24,616 nucleotides of DNA from Gammaproteobacteria bacterium (GCA_026197015.1 JAPHRB010000094.1:1-24616); one strand, 5' to 3'; counted from the stretch's first letter, positions 16,331 through 24,275 are shown. The notes: generated by a model not told the origin, from the sequence alone. Translations and numbers: made by a program.

Positions 16331-16355
16331 AAAAACCCGCCTAATGCGGGTTTTT
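16331..16355. terminator. bidirectional intrinsic terminator
   Basis: AAAAACCCGC (16331-16340), loop CTAAT and GCGGGTTTTT (16346-16355) form a GC stem with A and T runs on opposite sides. It ends transcription of the PEP-CTERM gene on the plus strand and of the ParA-like gene on the minus strand; the stop codon of the latter begins inside the T run. Confidence 0.92.
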
Positions 16356-17014
16356 TAGTTTTTATCCAGCCATTCAACAACTTGCTTCCAGTGCAGTCTA
16401 TCTATATACGCATTTTTACCTTTTAACTCATGCACACCCATACCTTCCTCTGTCGCTCTCAGGTAATTTTGTGAATCCCTCAGTCGAGCAACCACTGGTA
16501 TATTTAATGAACTTAAAAATCGCTCCAGCGACTGAAAGGCGATGGTATTTTTTTTTACACGATTTGCGACAATTCCAATACTGGTTTGATTTAATCTAAC
16601 TTTAACATCAAGCAGCAAGTCCCGGATAAAATCTGCTGTTGCAAATATATCCAGTGGTGATGGCAGCACAGGTATTATTATTTTATCTACGCCTTTCAGT
16701 TGCTCCCTCAACTCCGGACCTTTCAGGCCTGGCGGGGTATCTATAATTACGCGCTGCGTTTCAACCGGTAATCTTAACTGCCAGCTCATGGTTACCGATT
16801 TTGCTGCATTTCTATGCGCAACTACGCCATAAATATCAGACAACTCATCGGATCTTAATTTCAACCATCGCATACTAGAACCTTGTGGGTCATAATCGAA
16901 CAATGCAGTATTAATACCTTTTGAAGCATAATAACTAGCAAGATTCGTCGATATCGTAGTTTTACCACAACCGCCCTTGGTATTAATCACTACTATTCGT
17001 TTTATACCTTTCAT
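16355..17014 (-). CDS. ParA/Soj-like P-loop ATPase
   Basis: This 219-residue protein is of the short ParA/MinD type without an N-terminal DNA-binding domain. The deviant Walker A is KGGCGKTT (13-20), including the signature lysine before the glycine pair. Switch I-like DYDPQGSSMRW and Walker B RVIIDTPPG follow. There is no ParB gene or parS-like cluster beside it, so plasmid or chromosome partition is not implied; orphan ParA proteins position protein complexes or act in other spatial roles. The gene lies 26 bases downstream of an unknown 129-residue protein, in a likely two-gene operon ending at the bidirectional terminator. Confidence 0.88.
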   Translation of the reverse strand: MKGIKRIVVINTKGGCGKTTISTNLASYYASKGINTALFDYDPQGSSMRWLKLRSDELSDIYGVVAHRNAAKSVTMSWQLRLPVETQRVIIDTPPGLKGPELREQLKGVDKIIIPVLPSPLDIFATADFIRDLLLDVKVRLNQTSIGIVANRVKKNTIAFQSLERFLSSLNIPVVARLRDSQNYLRATEEGMGVHELKGKNAYIDRLHWKQVVEWLDKN

Positions 17015-17040
17015 ACAGCCCTTTACAAGATCACTAACGC

Positions 17041-17430
17041 TTACTCTGTTTTACTTCGTGCACCGTACTCATGATAACCCAAAGTTAATCGCTTATACCT
17101 TCTTATCATAATTATAGTCCGCTCTAACGCAGGCAGGTCTATTTGTTTAATATTTAGGGCAACGTCCAGTTTATGCAAACCATCAACTATCCCCACCTTA
17201 ATAAACTGTTTTGGATCCTCATCAACTGGATTATTTAATGAATACTTTTCAATTGTTTGTACACAGGCATGCCAGATAACTATTACTCCGTCTAAAGCTC
17301 CTTCAAACTTCAGATATACCTTATCGCCAGGAACAGCACTTTCTAATATAAAAGCCTGCCCGTTCGCCTTTAATTTATGGCGAAATTCACTCACCTCATC
17401 TGTATTTTCACTGGCAGACATTTTATTCAT
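17041..17430 (-). CDS. conserved-looking hypothetical protein paired with ParA-like ATPase
   Basis: This 129-residue soluble protein has no signal peptide or transmembrane span. It opens with a polar stretch (SASENTDEVSEF), has a beta-rich centre (KVYLKFEGALDGVIVIW) and ends in a basic helix (LERTIIMIRRYKRLTLGYHEYG). I do not recognise a domain, and PilZ motifs are absent. It directly precedes the ParA-like gene and diverges from phhB. It may be a partner or cargo adaptor of the ATPase, which is inference from position only. Confidence 0.7.
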   Translation of the reverse strand: MNKMSASENTDEVSEFRHKLKANGQAFILESAVPGDKVYLKFEGALDGVIVIWHACVQTIEKYSLNNPVDEDPKQFIKVGIVDGLHKLDVALNIKQIDLPALERTIIMIRRYKRLTLGYHEYGARSKTE

Positions 17431-17450
17431 TCATAATTATCGTTTTTTCC

Positions 17451-17467
17451 ACTAATATAACATTAGT
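17451..17467. promoter_or_regulatory. palindromic operator candidate between the divergent genes
   Basis: ACTAATATAACATTAGT has six-base arms around a five-base centre and lies in the 53-base gap between the ParA-partner gene and phhB. It overlaps TATAAT (17467-17472) on the plus strand. That TATAAT touches the phhB ribosome site, so it is unlikely to be the phhB -10 box. A shared regulator of both directions is possible. Confidence 0.35.
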
Positions 17468-17483
17468 ATAATGAGGAGCCGCT

Positions 17484-17831
17484 ATGCTTGCTTTGTCTGA
17501 ACAATCGTTACAAACATGTAATAAAAAGAGTGTTTCACTTACTGATATCGAGATTGATTCTCACCTTAAAGAGTTAAACGACTGGCAGTTAATAGTAGAA
17601 CAAAAAGTACCCAAAATAATTAAATCTTATCATTTTAAGGATTTCATATCGGCCATTCATTTCGCAAACAAAATAGCAGCCCTTGCTGAAATAGAGAATC
17701 ACCATCCCCGCATTTGTATTGAATGGGGTAAAGTCAATATCAGCTGGTGGACTCACAGCATAAGCGGATTATTCATTAATGATTTTATTATGGCGGCACG
17801 ATGTGATGAAACATATCGCAACCTGAACTGA
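17484..17831 (+). CDS. phhB: pterin-4a-carbinolamine dehydratase
   Basis: This enzyme dehydrates 4a-hydroxytetrahydrobiopterin, regenerating the cofactor of phenylalanine hydroxylase. The protein has 115 residues, the usual length. The family motif is present: ENHHPRICIEW with the two active-site histidines, then the WWTHSISGLFINDFIMAARCDE segment, matching the family's TH..GGLT..DF.LA..ID pattern with some substitutions. AGGAG at 17474-17478 sits five bases before the ATG. No phenylalanine hydroxylase gene is nearby; many bacteria carry this gene without one, where it may assist other pterin enzymes. Confidence 0.92.
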   Translation: MLALSEQSLQTCNKKSVSLTDIEIDSHLKELNDWQLIVEQKVPKIIKSYHFKDFISAIHFANKIAALAEIENHHPRICIEWGKVNISWWTHSISGLFINDFIMAARCDETYRNLN

Positions 17832-17979
17832 CAGCCGTTTTTAAACTTTCAGTTAACATTTACAGCGCGTTTGTTTAGCAAAAAGTTTGTTACCAGGTAT
17901 TGCAAGCCTTTAAGATAATCATACTTTTTCTAATTTTTCAGTTTTTTAGTTAACAACTTCAAATCAACTAATGAGCTTA

Positions 17980-18490
17980 TTAACGGAACCTATAAACTTT
18001 GCTTCTTCGTAGGTTATTCTGTAATACATAACATTCATAGATAACCTGAACACGCCTGTAATCCCCTGACCTGTCCGTGCACCCTGTAGCTAACGCGCCG
18101 CAATAGCCATTAGTGACGCAAGCAATCAACTCAACCACAATGATTTCGCTTCCACCGGTGACATTAACCATGGCTTTCCTCAACCACTCAAAATACCAAA
18201 TATAAAACCGCCAGGAATATATCTTAACCAGCTAAAAATTAGATGTTATACAGAGGGGGGATGAGTATCGTAGAATCAAGAAGAATATCGTATATAAAAG
18301 CTGGAGAAGCAAAACACCTGCAATAGCGATAAATGCATAACATCCAGATACCTATGCCACCAGTATCGGCCATGCTACCCAGCTAAAGATTACAACCATG
18401 GCACAAAAGTTTGCCATATTAACGGCAGCACCCATTATTAATGCCACAGAATAAAGAGAAAAGCAGCACTGTCGTGATTTCAAGCTCCAT
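17980..18490 (-). pseudogene. decayed YeeE/YedE-type (sulfur transport) membrane protein
   Basis: No intact ORF covers this stretch, but minus-strand fragments in all three frames line up in order with the YeeE/YedE (PF04143, COG2391) permease. MELEITTVLLFSLFCG starts at 18490. GAAVNMANFCAM from 18432 matches the family's motif ending NFCTMGAV. DTGGIGIWML follows from 18367, IAIAGVLLLQLL from about 18330, and SWLRYIPGGFIFGILSG from 18233. RKAMVNVTGGSEIIVVEL from 18180 matches the NKTLVRxGGGN...VVLL segment. At least four frame changes and several stops separate them, so the gene is dead and truncated. The 67-codon ORF at 17980-18183 is its last readable piece. It lies downstream of the DUF2384 gene on the same strand. 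Bases 17832-17979 and 18491-18596 show nothing further. Confidence 0.75.
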
Positions 18491-18596
18491 ATCTTTACTC
18501 TGCCCGCATAAACCAGATTATATATTGCCAGATTTATTTTGTTGATTTATGCAATTAAAGTATAGCCGCTGAACTGTTTATCTAGTGAAAGCCGGT

Positions 18597-19019
18597 TTAT
18601 TCTTTTTTAGTTGAGCTTTTGGGTGTAACCGCACTGAGCTCCCAGGCATATGAACAATCTAACTCAGCCAACACACTATCTACACCTGTATTACCGCCTT
18701 CTACAAGAATTTGCAACGGAGGACAGTTTTTAAAACGACGATGTGGCTTTTTCATCCAGTGCGCACCCATTCTTTCATTTTTTGGGTAGGTTGTACGTAA
18801 CGCATCAATAATGCCTAGAAGACGTAATACTCTAAATTCAACATTATCATCTTTTGGTAAAGGCGTATCTTCATGATAAGCACGCAACTTACGCGTACGA
18901 GTACCTTCGGGCAAATTAAGAACTGTTACCTGATCTGCAGCGCATAGGCCCCATTCATCGAGGGTCGCCATAATTTTCTGTGTTATTAATATCTGTCGTT
19001 CTTCACTCAAATGAAACAT
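18597..19019 (-). CDS. DUF2384 (MbcA/ParS/Xre antitoxin-like) protein without a toxin partner
   Basis: The protein has 140 residues. The N-terminal part (about 5-60) is helical and could form the Xre-like DNA-binding region. The C-terminal part (about 63-127) resembles the MbcA/ParS/Xre toxin-binding domain: FRVLRLLGIIDALRTTYP, then HWMKKPHRRFKNCPPLQILVEGG and VDSVLAEL, matching the family pattern WL..PN..L.G.SPLELL..G....V...L. Such antitoxins normally sit beside a RES-domain toxin, which is absent here. It follows the ABC transporter pair after 55 bases with GAGG seven bases before the ATG, so it probably belongs to that operon. It may be an orphan antitoxin or a regulator of the operon. 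Family assignment is by motif, not search. Confidence 0.65.
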   Translation of the reverse strand: MFHLSEERQILITQKIMATLDEWGLCAADQVTVLNLPEGTRTRKLRAYHEDTPLPKDDNVEFRVLRLLGIIDALRTTYPKNERMGAHWMKKPHRRFKNCPPLQILVEGGNTGVDSVLAELDCSYAWELSAVTPKSSTKKE

Positions 19020-19074
19020 TTTGTAACCTCAATACGATACCTGTCACTCCGGGGGAGGAGAAGATGATTATTGG

Positions 19075-20082
19075 TTATTCCCAACGGAATAACAGCACAC
19101 CCAGTAATAAAAAAATAACACTCATAACGAGTAGAGCCACTAAGTTCGGTAAGATAACCAGCAACCCGGCTCCGTCTAGCATTATAACACGAGCAGCCTG
19201 TGTGATGTGCGTAAGTGGAAATATCAAGGCCAGTTTTTGCACCCAGGGATGAAGGCCTTCTAATGAGAACCATACACCTGATAAAAACATCATAGGCCAT
19301 GACATCATATTTAACAGCCCTCCAGCCATTTCTTCAGACTTTACCCTGGCAGCAACTATCAGCCCCATACTAATCATTGAAAAGGCACCCAGAGCATAAA
19401 CAAGGAACAAATTGAAATAACTACCTGCCATAGAAAAGCCAATTAACAGGTCACAACCAATAAATACCACGGATGTTATGGCCATAATAAGCCATAAGCG
19501 AGACACTACCTGTGCCGACAAAAACTCCAGAGCACTGAGAGGGGTTGCCTTCAGGCGCTTTAAGACACCATTTTTTCGATATCGCACCACCACATAACCA
19601 ACCCCAAATAATGCACTAAACATCATATTCATGCCCAGCACACCCGGTATAAGCCAATCCACATATCTAACCTGCGCCCCTTGCACCCTTTGCTTCTGAT
19701 AACCTTCACCACCACTACCCGCAAGCACTTTTTCGAGCATATAACCCGAGGGAGAGCTGTCATTGACCCAATAACGCTTTTTATCAACCTCCAGCAGCAT
19801 ATCCAGCTGATGGCGTTTCACTTTATCAATAGCCGTTGTTCTTTCCAGCTCGTTTATATCGATAAAATGTATATATTGGGTAGAATAAAAGCTAATTTCA
19901 TTGTTTTCAGACTGATGGATTACGCCGACTTTATACTGATCCAGCTGATCCCCGGTAAAGGCGTATGCGAAGCCAAAAATAATCAATAAAGGGAAGAGAA
20001 TATTCCATGCCAGCGCGCTTCTATCACGCACAAACTCCCGGTCTCTTGCCTTCAAAATACTGATAAAGCGCTGCCATCTCAT
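19075..20082 (-). CDS. ABC-2 type transporter permease
   Basis: This 335-residue integral membrane protein has one helix near the N-terminus (about 28-44, LFPLLIIFGFAYAF), an extracytoplasmic segment to about 145, and five further hydrophobic spans to the C-terminus (last VALLVMSVIFLLLGVLLF). This is the ABC2_membrane layout of exporters for drugs, lipids or polysaccharides. The arginine-rich loop (VVRYRKNGVLKRLKATPLS) is typical of the coupling region. The start codon overlaps the stop of the ATPase gene by four bases (ATGA). Substrate unknown. Confidence 0.9.
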   Translation of the reverse strand: MRWQRFISILKARDREFVRDRSALAWNILFPLLIIFGFAYAFTGDQLDQYKVGVIHQSENNEISFYSTQYIHFIDINELERTTAIDKVKRHQLDMLLEVDKKRYWVNDSSPSGYMLEKVLAGSGGEGYQKQRVQGAQVRYVDWLIPGVLGMNMMFSALFGVGYVVVRYRKNGVLKRLKATPLSALEFLSAQVVSRLWLIMAITSVVFIGCDLLIGFSMAGSYFNLFLVYALGAFSMISMGLIVAARVKSEEMAGGLLNMMSWPMMFLSGVWFSLEGLHPWVQKLALIFPLTHITQAARVIMLDGAGLLVILPNLVALLVMSVIFLLLGVLLFRWE

Positions 20083-20981
20083 GTCCTGAGCTCTTTACCT
20101 GTTAATTCAAGGAACAGATCATCCAGTGTTCGCTCTCTAATTTGCATTGAACTCAATGATATTTCAGCTGCCAATAACTGCTTTACAGCCTGATTAACAT
20201 CTGATGTTTGCATCTCAACCCAGGACTCATGTCGAGTAATACTCATTGAACACAGCTCCTCTTCCAGAGTCATCAGTTTAGACTCAAGCTCATCTGACTT
20301 CTGTAGTTTTATCACCACATCATTAAAGTGTTCAGACAGCAAGTCTCGTGGTGACCCTTGCGCTATTATTTCACCGTGATCCATAATAATAATCTTGTCA
20401 CAAAGCTCATAAGCTTCATCCATATAATGCGTTGTAAGAACAATGGTTTTATTCTTCTGCTTTATTTTGTGTATTAACTGCCAGAAATTGTGCCTTGCCT
20501 GGGGATCAAGCCCGGTTGTTGGCTCATCAAGAAAGATAATATCCGGATCATTCACCAGCGCTATCGCCAATAAAACCCGCTGACGCTGACCACCGCTCAG
20601 TTTTGCCGTTTCCTGATAAAGAAAGTCGCCAAGCGCACAGTCTTGTATTAACTGCTCCAGATCGGATACTTTTGGATATAACTGCTGGAACAACTCTAAA
20701 GACTCACGAACTGTTATAAAGTCCTGCAACGCGGTTGATTGAAACATAATACCGGCTTTATTTCTAAACTCTTCATTCAGTGGGGCTCCCCGATATTGTA
20801 TTGACCCGTTATCAGGTATTTTTATGGCCTCGAGCATTTCGACGGTTGTTGTTTTACCTGCTCCATTAGGGCCTAAAAGGCCTAGGCACATTCCCTCATC
20901 CACCTCAAAACTAACCCCATTAACCGCTTTTAACTGATCAAATTGCTTATGTAATTGTTTTACCTGAAGTATTGAAGACAT
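20079..20981 (-). CDS. ABC transporter ATP-binding protein
   Basis: This 300-residue nucleotide-binding subunit has all key motifs intact: Walker A GPNGAGKT (37-44), Q-loop around MFQST (79-83), signature LSGGQ (128-132), Walker B IIFLDE (148-153) and the switch His in LTTHYMDEA. It is of the CcmA/NodI/drug-exporter class and pairs with the overlapping ABC-2 permease to export an unknown substrate. The C-terminal 70 residues form the usual regulatory extension, ending ERTLDDLFLELTGKEL. It is first in a likely operon of ATPase, permease and DUF2384 protein. Confidence 0.94.
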   Translation of the reverse strand: MSSILQVKQLHKQFDQLKAVNGVSFEVDEGMCLGLLGPNGAGKTTTVEMLEAIKIPDNGSIQYRGAPLNEEFRNKAGIMFQSTALQDFITVRESLELFQQLYPKVSDLEQLIQDCALGDFLYQETAKLSGGQRQRVLLAIALVNDPDIIFLDEPTTGLDPQARHNFWQLIHKIKQKNKTIVLTTHYMDEAYELCDKIIIMDHGEIIAQGSPRDLLSEHFNDVVIKLQKSDELESKLMTLEEELCSMSITRHESWVEMQTSDVNQAVKQLLAAEISLSSMQIRERTLDDLFLELTGKELRT

Positions 20982-21004
20982 AGAACCGAGTTTGATTAAA
21001 GAAC

Positions 21005-21021
21005 TTAGAATAGTATTCTAA
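21005..21021. promoter_or_regulatory. 17-bp palindrome, operator candidate of the ABC operon
   Basis: TTAGAATAGTATTCTAA is a perfect dyad with eight-base arms around one base, 24 bases upstream of the ABC ATPase start. Position and symmetry suit a dimeric repressor (TetR, MarR or ArsR type). No regulator gene of those types is in the window. No strong -35/-10 pair is visible around it. Confidence 0.45.
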
Positions 21022-21055
21022 AGCAAGACCATACATGAAGATGAATGTTTTTTGC

Positions 21056-21089
21056 AAAAAAAAGGCAGGGAGAAAAAAACTTCCCTGCC
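21056..21089 (-). terminator. leftward intrinsic terminator
   Basis: Arms GGCAGGGA (21064-21071) and TCCCTGCC (21082-21089) form a strong stem. On the minus strand it is followed by eight T residues (complement of A 21056-21063), the classic intrinsic form. On the plus strand no T-run follows. No minus-strand gene is known to its right, so it must stop antisense transcription from the cyclase region or end a small RNA before it enters the ABC operon. Confidence 0.7.
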
Positions 21090-21190
21090 CAACTTTGCTG
21101 GCTTGCGATATTAAGACGTATTACTGCTTTAATAGTTCAAATATATTGCTATTATTTATAATAACCCCTGCTTACTACCACGGGCATGCT

Positions 21191-22723
21191 ATGATTTCAG
21201 GCTGTACTTATAAATTAGCCTATGAGCGAAATTTGGAACAAACCACAAAACAAGCACCAGTAACTAGCGATATTGATCACTTCAGGCTAAGAGTCCCTAT
21301 CGCCATAAAACTTGCCCTTGCTATTACTTTATTAATAGTCAGTGGTATGTCTACGCTTGGATTTATTATTCTCGAAAATCAAAAAAACGTTTTGAGCCAG
21401 CAAATTAATAATATGGGTTCAACCATTGCTCGGCAGGTGGCTGGAAGCGCCTCAGAAATGGTTCTATCCGATGACAATCTGGGATTAAAAACACTGGTTA
21501 ACAACCTTGTTGAAAACTATCAAATTAAAGGCGCTGTTATTATATCTGACCAGAGCAAGGTACTCGTTAAAAATGGCATGACGCCTTCTATAGAATATAT
21601 TCAGCACCAGCTTGGAAACGATAAAACAGCTCACAGCTTTGAATGGATATCTGAAAAAAGCTCACAAGATCAACTAATTTGTTTTAATAGCCCGATTAAG
21701 TTTAAGCAACTAATAGCCGGTCATATAATTATTACCTTTAGTAAACTTCAAATGATTGAATCATTAGAAAATTCACGCTACGTTATAATATTCGCGACCA
21801 TATTAATGAGTCTTATTGCTATTTTACTGGCCTTTGTAATGAGCCGTCATTTATCTAAACCTATACACAACCTGGTTGATGCCAGCAAAGCGATAGGCGC
21901 TGGTGATTTTAAATATCGAATAAATGAAAGACGTAATGATGAAATCGGCGAACTTGCCTGCGCCTTTAATCAGATGGCTCACGGCCTACTACAAAAATCA
22001 CAGGTTGAAGATGTTTTTTCACGATATGTTTCAAGCAATGTAGCACAAGAAGTTTTACAAAATCTGGATGATGTCGAATTAGGAGGAAAGCATATTAATG
22101 CATCTGTTTTGTTTGCGGATATTGTAGGCTTTACAAGTATTTCAGAAAAAATGCATCCTCAGGATATAACGAATCTATTAAACGAATACTTTACACATAT
22201 CTCAAGTATTGCACAGTTACATAACGGTCATATTGATAAATTCATGGGTGACTGCGCAATGGTGGTATTCGGTGTGCCCGAATACTCTAAAGAACACAGC
22301 CTAAACGCAATTAATTGCGCCATAATGATTCAGGAAACAGTTGCTATACTCAATGAAAAACGTATAAAACAAAATAAAATCCCTATTCATTTCAAAATTG
22401 GCGTTAATAGTGGCATGATGATAGCCGGTAACCTTGGTTCTGACGAGCGTATGGAATATACTGTGATAGGAGATCCTGTAAACATTGCTTCTCGTTTAGC
22501 CGGCATTGCTGAGAGTGACCAGATTATTATACTTGAAGAAATTTATAAAAAACGCGTCATTTCGCAGCAAGTAGTCGCTTCAAAACATAAAGTGATACGA
22601 GTTCGAGGAAAGCAGGATCCTGTTTCAACCTGGTTAGTGAAAGGCGTATCACCTGAAAATCAAGAGCTTATGTCACAACGCATCAAAACCATTTTAAACA
22701 GTACTGAAGAGCCTCTTTCTTGA
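21191..22723 (+). CDS. membrane-bound class III adenylate cyclase with HAMP domain
   Basis: The protein has 510 residues from the ATG at 21191. Transmembrane helix 1 (about 36-61) and helix 2 (about 197-217) enclose a periplasmic sensor of about 135 residues with no named motif. A HAMP domain (about 218-270) and a class III cyclase domain (about 300-495) follow. Metal-binding Asp310 (LFADIVGFTSISE) and Asp354 (DKFMGDCAMVVFG) are present, as are substrate-specifying Lys350 and Asp428 and catalytic Asn431 and Arg435 (GDPVNIASRL), so it should make cAMP. An upstream ATG at 21035 is in frame, but those 52 codons cross a terminator hairpin and read as non-coding, so I prefer 21191. Neither start has a strong ribosome site. 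The next gene overlaps its stop. Confidence 0.9.
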   Translation: MISGCTYKLAYERNLEQTTKQAPVTSDIDHFRLRVPIAIKLALAITLLIVSGMSTLGFIILENQKNVLSQQINNMGSTIARQVAGSASEMVLSDDNLGLKTLVNNLVENYQIKGAVIISDQSKVLVKNGMTPSIEYIQHQLGNDKTAHSFEWISEKSSQDQLICFNSPIKFKQLIAGHIIITFSKLQMIESLENSRYVIIFATILMSLIAILLAFVMSRHLSKPIHNLVDASKAIGAGDFKYRINERRNDEIGELACAFNQMAHGLLQKSQVEDVFSRYVSSNVAQEVLQNLDDVELGGKHINASVLFADIVGFTSISEKMHPQDITNLLNEYFTHISSIAQLHNGHIDKFMGDCAMVVFGVPEYSKEHSLNAINCAIMIQETVAILNEKRIKQNKIPIHFKIGVNSGMMIAGNLGSDERMEYTVIGDPVNIASRLAGIAESDQIIILEEIYKKRVISQQVVASKHKVIRVRGKQDPVSTWLVKGVSPENQELMSQRIKTILNSTEEPLS

Positions 22724-23757
22724 AAGCATTTTTTAAAATTATTAGAACGGGTTTTATCTTTATCATATGCGCAAATATGTATGCTTGCGCCTTGCTACAA
22801 TCCACACCCGAATCTCTGGATAATGACATTAATCTCTGGCTTTCACAAAATGAATTCGATGAAATTGATGACGCACTTAAAAATATAAATAAAAAGAACA
22901 AAAAATATAATCCAGTTCTCAATAGAAAACCCTATATTATAAAACAGAAAAATAAATTTATTGAAGACACCTCGACAACAGCTCAAGCCTATCAAAACGA
23001 AAACAAATGGCAGCTTGCACTTGATACTTACAATAATGCGCTTGAAAAAATTAAAGACAACCCTCGGCTAAGCAAAGAAAGAGAAAAATTACTTAAGGAT
23101 CGCGAGATAAAAGTAACCGCACTAAGAATAGACATGTTAATGAAACGTGCCAATGCGCTTATTTCTTATAAAGAAATTTACAGTAAACTACATGCGCTGG
23201 TTCCACACGACTATAGTGCTCAATTTGATATAAATCGTTATGAGAAAGATCGCTTAGAAGTTGCCAGCTATCTTATGATGTGCGGCGATCAGGCCTTAAA
23301 GAAAAGACAGCATACTTTGGCTCTTGACTGCTACACACTTTCAAACAATTTAGCACCCAGCAAACAAAAAGCCATGTGGGTGGAAAAGATTGATTCACAA
23401 CTTAAAAACAAATCGAACAAAAAACGCTACGAAGATTTACTTTCTTCATATAAATCAGCTCTCCAAAAAGAAGACTATAAAAGAGCCAAATTACATCTAA
23501 ATACTATGCTTGCCATAGACCCGTCACATAAAAAAGCCAAAAGTCTTTTAACAGCTCTGAATGATAAACTCAGGGAGCAAGCCGCTACCAAAATAACACG
23601 AGGCAAAGAACTCTACAGTGAAAAGAAAATCAATGATGCATTACTAATTTGGCAACAGGCACTTCTATTAGAACCCGATAATGAAGAGTTAAACCAACTT
23701 ATCAGTCGTGCTGAAAAAGTAAGCAAAAAAATTCAAAGTCTTGAAAAATCGCAATAA
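22720..23757 (+). CDS. TPR-repeat lipoprotein coupled to the cyclase
   Basis: The protein has 345 residues. The N-terminus (MKAFFKIIRTGFIFIICANMYAC) reads as a lipoprotein signal with lipidation at Cys23, though the lipobox MYAC is not canonical. The rest is helical and charged, with degenerate TPR units (about 90-125, 180-215, 235-270 and 290-325, e.g. GKELYSEKKINDALLIWQQALLLEPDNEE). The start is TTG at 22720, overlapping the cyclase stop as TTGA; the next in-frame ATG lies inside the signal sequence, so TTG is chosen. Translational coupling suggests that this envelope protein works with the cyclase's periplasmic sensor. TPR proteins with cyclases recur in surface-protein loci, but this link is inferred. 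Confidence 0.78.
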   Translation: MKAFFKIIRTGFIFIICANMYACALLQSTPESLDNDINLWLSQNEFDEIDDALKNINKKNKKYNPVLNRKPYIIKQKNKFIEDTSTTAQAYQNENKWQLALDTYNNALEKIKDNPRLSKEREKLLKDREIKVTALRIDMLMKRANALISYKEIYSKLHALVPHDYSAQFDINRYEKDRLEVASYLMMCGDQALKKRQHTLALDCYTLSNNLAPSKQKAMWVEKIDSQLKNKSNKKRYEDLLSSYKSALQKEDYKRAKLHLNTMLAIDPSHKKAKSLLTALNDKLREQAATKITRGKELYSEKKINDALLIWQQALLLEPDNEELNQLISRAEKVSKKIQSLEKSQ

Positions 23758-23784
23758 ATAATTGTGCTAATTTCACAACAAAAA

Positions 23785-24060
23785 TTACGATACTTTTATC
23801 CTAACTACTTTCATAACCTCAACTTCTATACCCGCTACATTTTCTATATCTGCGTAATAAGTTATATTAACTCTTTGTCCTTTTAAGTTTTTATACAATT
23901 TTTTCCGTTTATATTTAAAAGGAACCTGGTAGCCTTCTATCATTAGCGTATTTAAGACCCAATCACCTGACTCACGCTGCACATGCGACTCAACCTTCAT
24001 CATGTCACTTTGATTCAATTTTTGATGTTTTTTTAATAACTTGTCTACTGGCGATTTCAT
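23785..24060 (-). CDS. small hypothetical protein
   Basis: This 91-residue basic, soluble protein has no signal peptide. The N-terminal 30 residues are helical and charged (VDKLLKKHQKLNQSD). The remainder is predicted beta-rich (DWVLNTLMIEGYQVPFKYKRKKLYKNL, VNITYYADIENVAGIEVEVMKVVRIKV). I do not recognise a family. The strand pattern and regular codon use look like a real gene. It converges with the TPR lipoprotein gene across 27 bases and is followed upstream by the repeat-rich tail. Confidence 0.65.
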   Translation of the reverse strand: MKSPVDKLLKKHQKLNQSDMMKVESHVQRESGDWVLNTLMIEGYQVPFKYKRKKLYKNLKGQRVNITYYADIENVAGIEVEVMKVVRIKVS

Positions 24061-24204
24061 GGTATGTATTTTCGCATAACTATATTTCTAAATCAGTTTA
24101 TTATAATTTAGATAATAGGTGGTGGTATTGTTCGGGTGGGTTACAGAAGCAGGCAATGCTTTTAAGTTAAACTTATCCGTTAATATTTGCGTTCATTTAC
24201 TACT

Positions 24205-24222
24205 CCGAACATCTTCTAGTGG
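24205..24222 (+). repeat. 18-bp direct repeat, copy 1
   Basis: CCGAACATCTTCTAGTGG is found here and again at 24597-24614, 392 bases later in the same orientation. It immediately precedes a hairpin-rich segment. The pair may mark the ends of a small repeat unit or be members of a dispersed family. Confidence 0.7.
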
Positions 24223-24232
24223 GTTGGGTTAA

Positions 24233-24275
24233 GGGGACAGAGCGCCCCGTGTCCATTGAAAGTGGACGGCGGCCT
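24233..24275. repeat. REP-like GC-rich hairpin element
   Basis: GGACA (24235-24239) pairs with TGTCC (24250-24254), while GTCCA (24251-24255) can pair with TGGAC (24263-24267), so two alternative stems share the same bases. The segment is far richer in G+C than its surroundings. It resembles the REP elements moved by RAYT transposases, none of which is encoded here. Confidence 0.45.

Noticed and set aside
17980..18183. 67-codon minus-strand ORF as an independent gene
   Set aside because: Its first 20 or so residues match the YeeE/YedE segment that follows, in order, the fragments upstream in other frames, so it is the end of a pseudogene.
21035..21190. N-terminal extension of the adenylate cyclase from ATG 21035
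   Set aside because: The 52 extra codons are cysteine- and lysine-rich, run through a strong terminator hairpin and poly-A tracts, and resemble no cyclase N-terminus.
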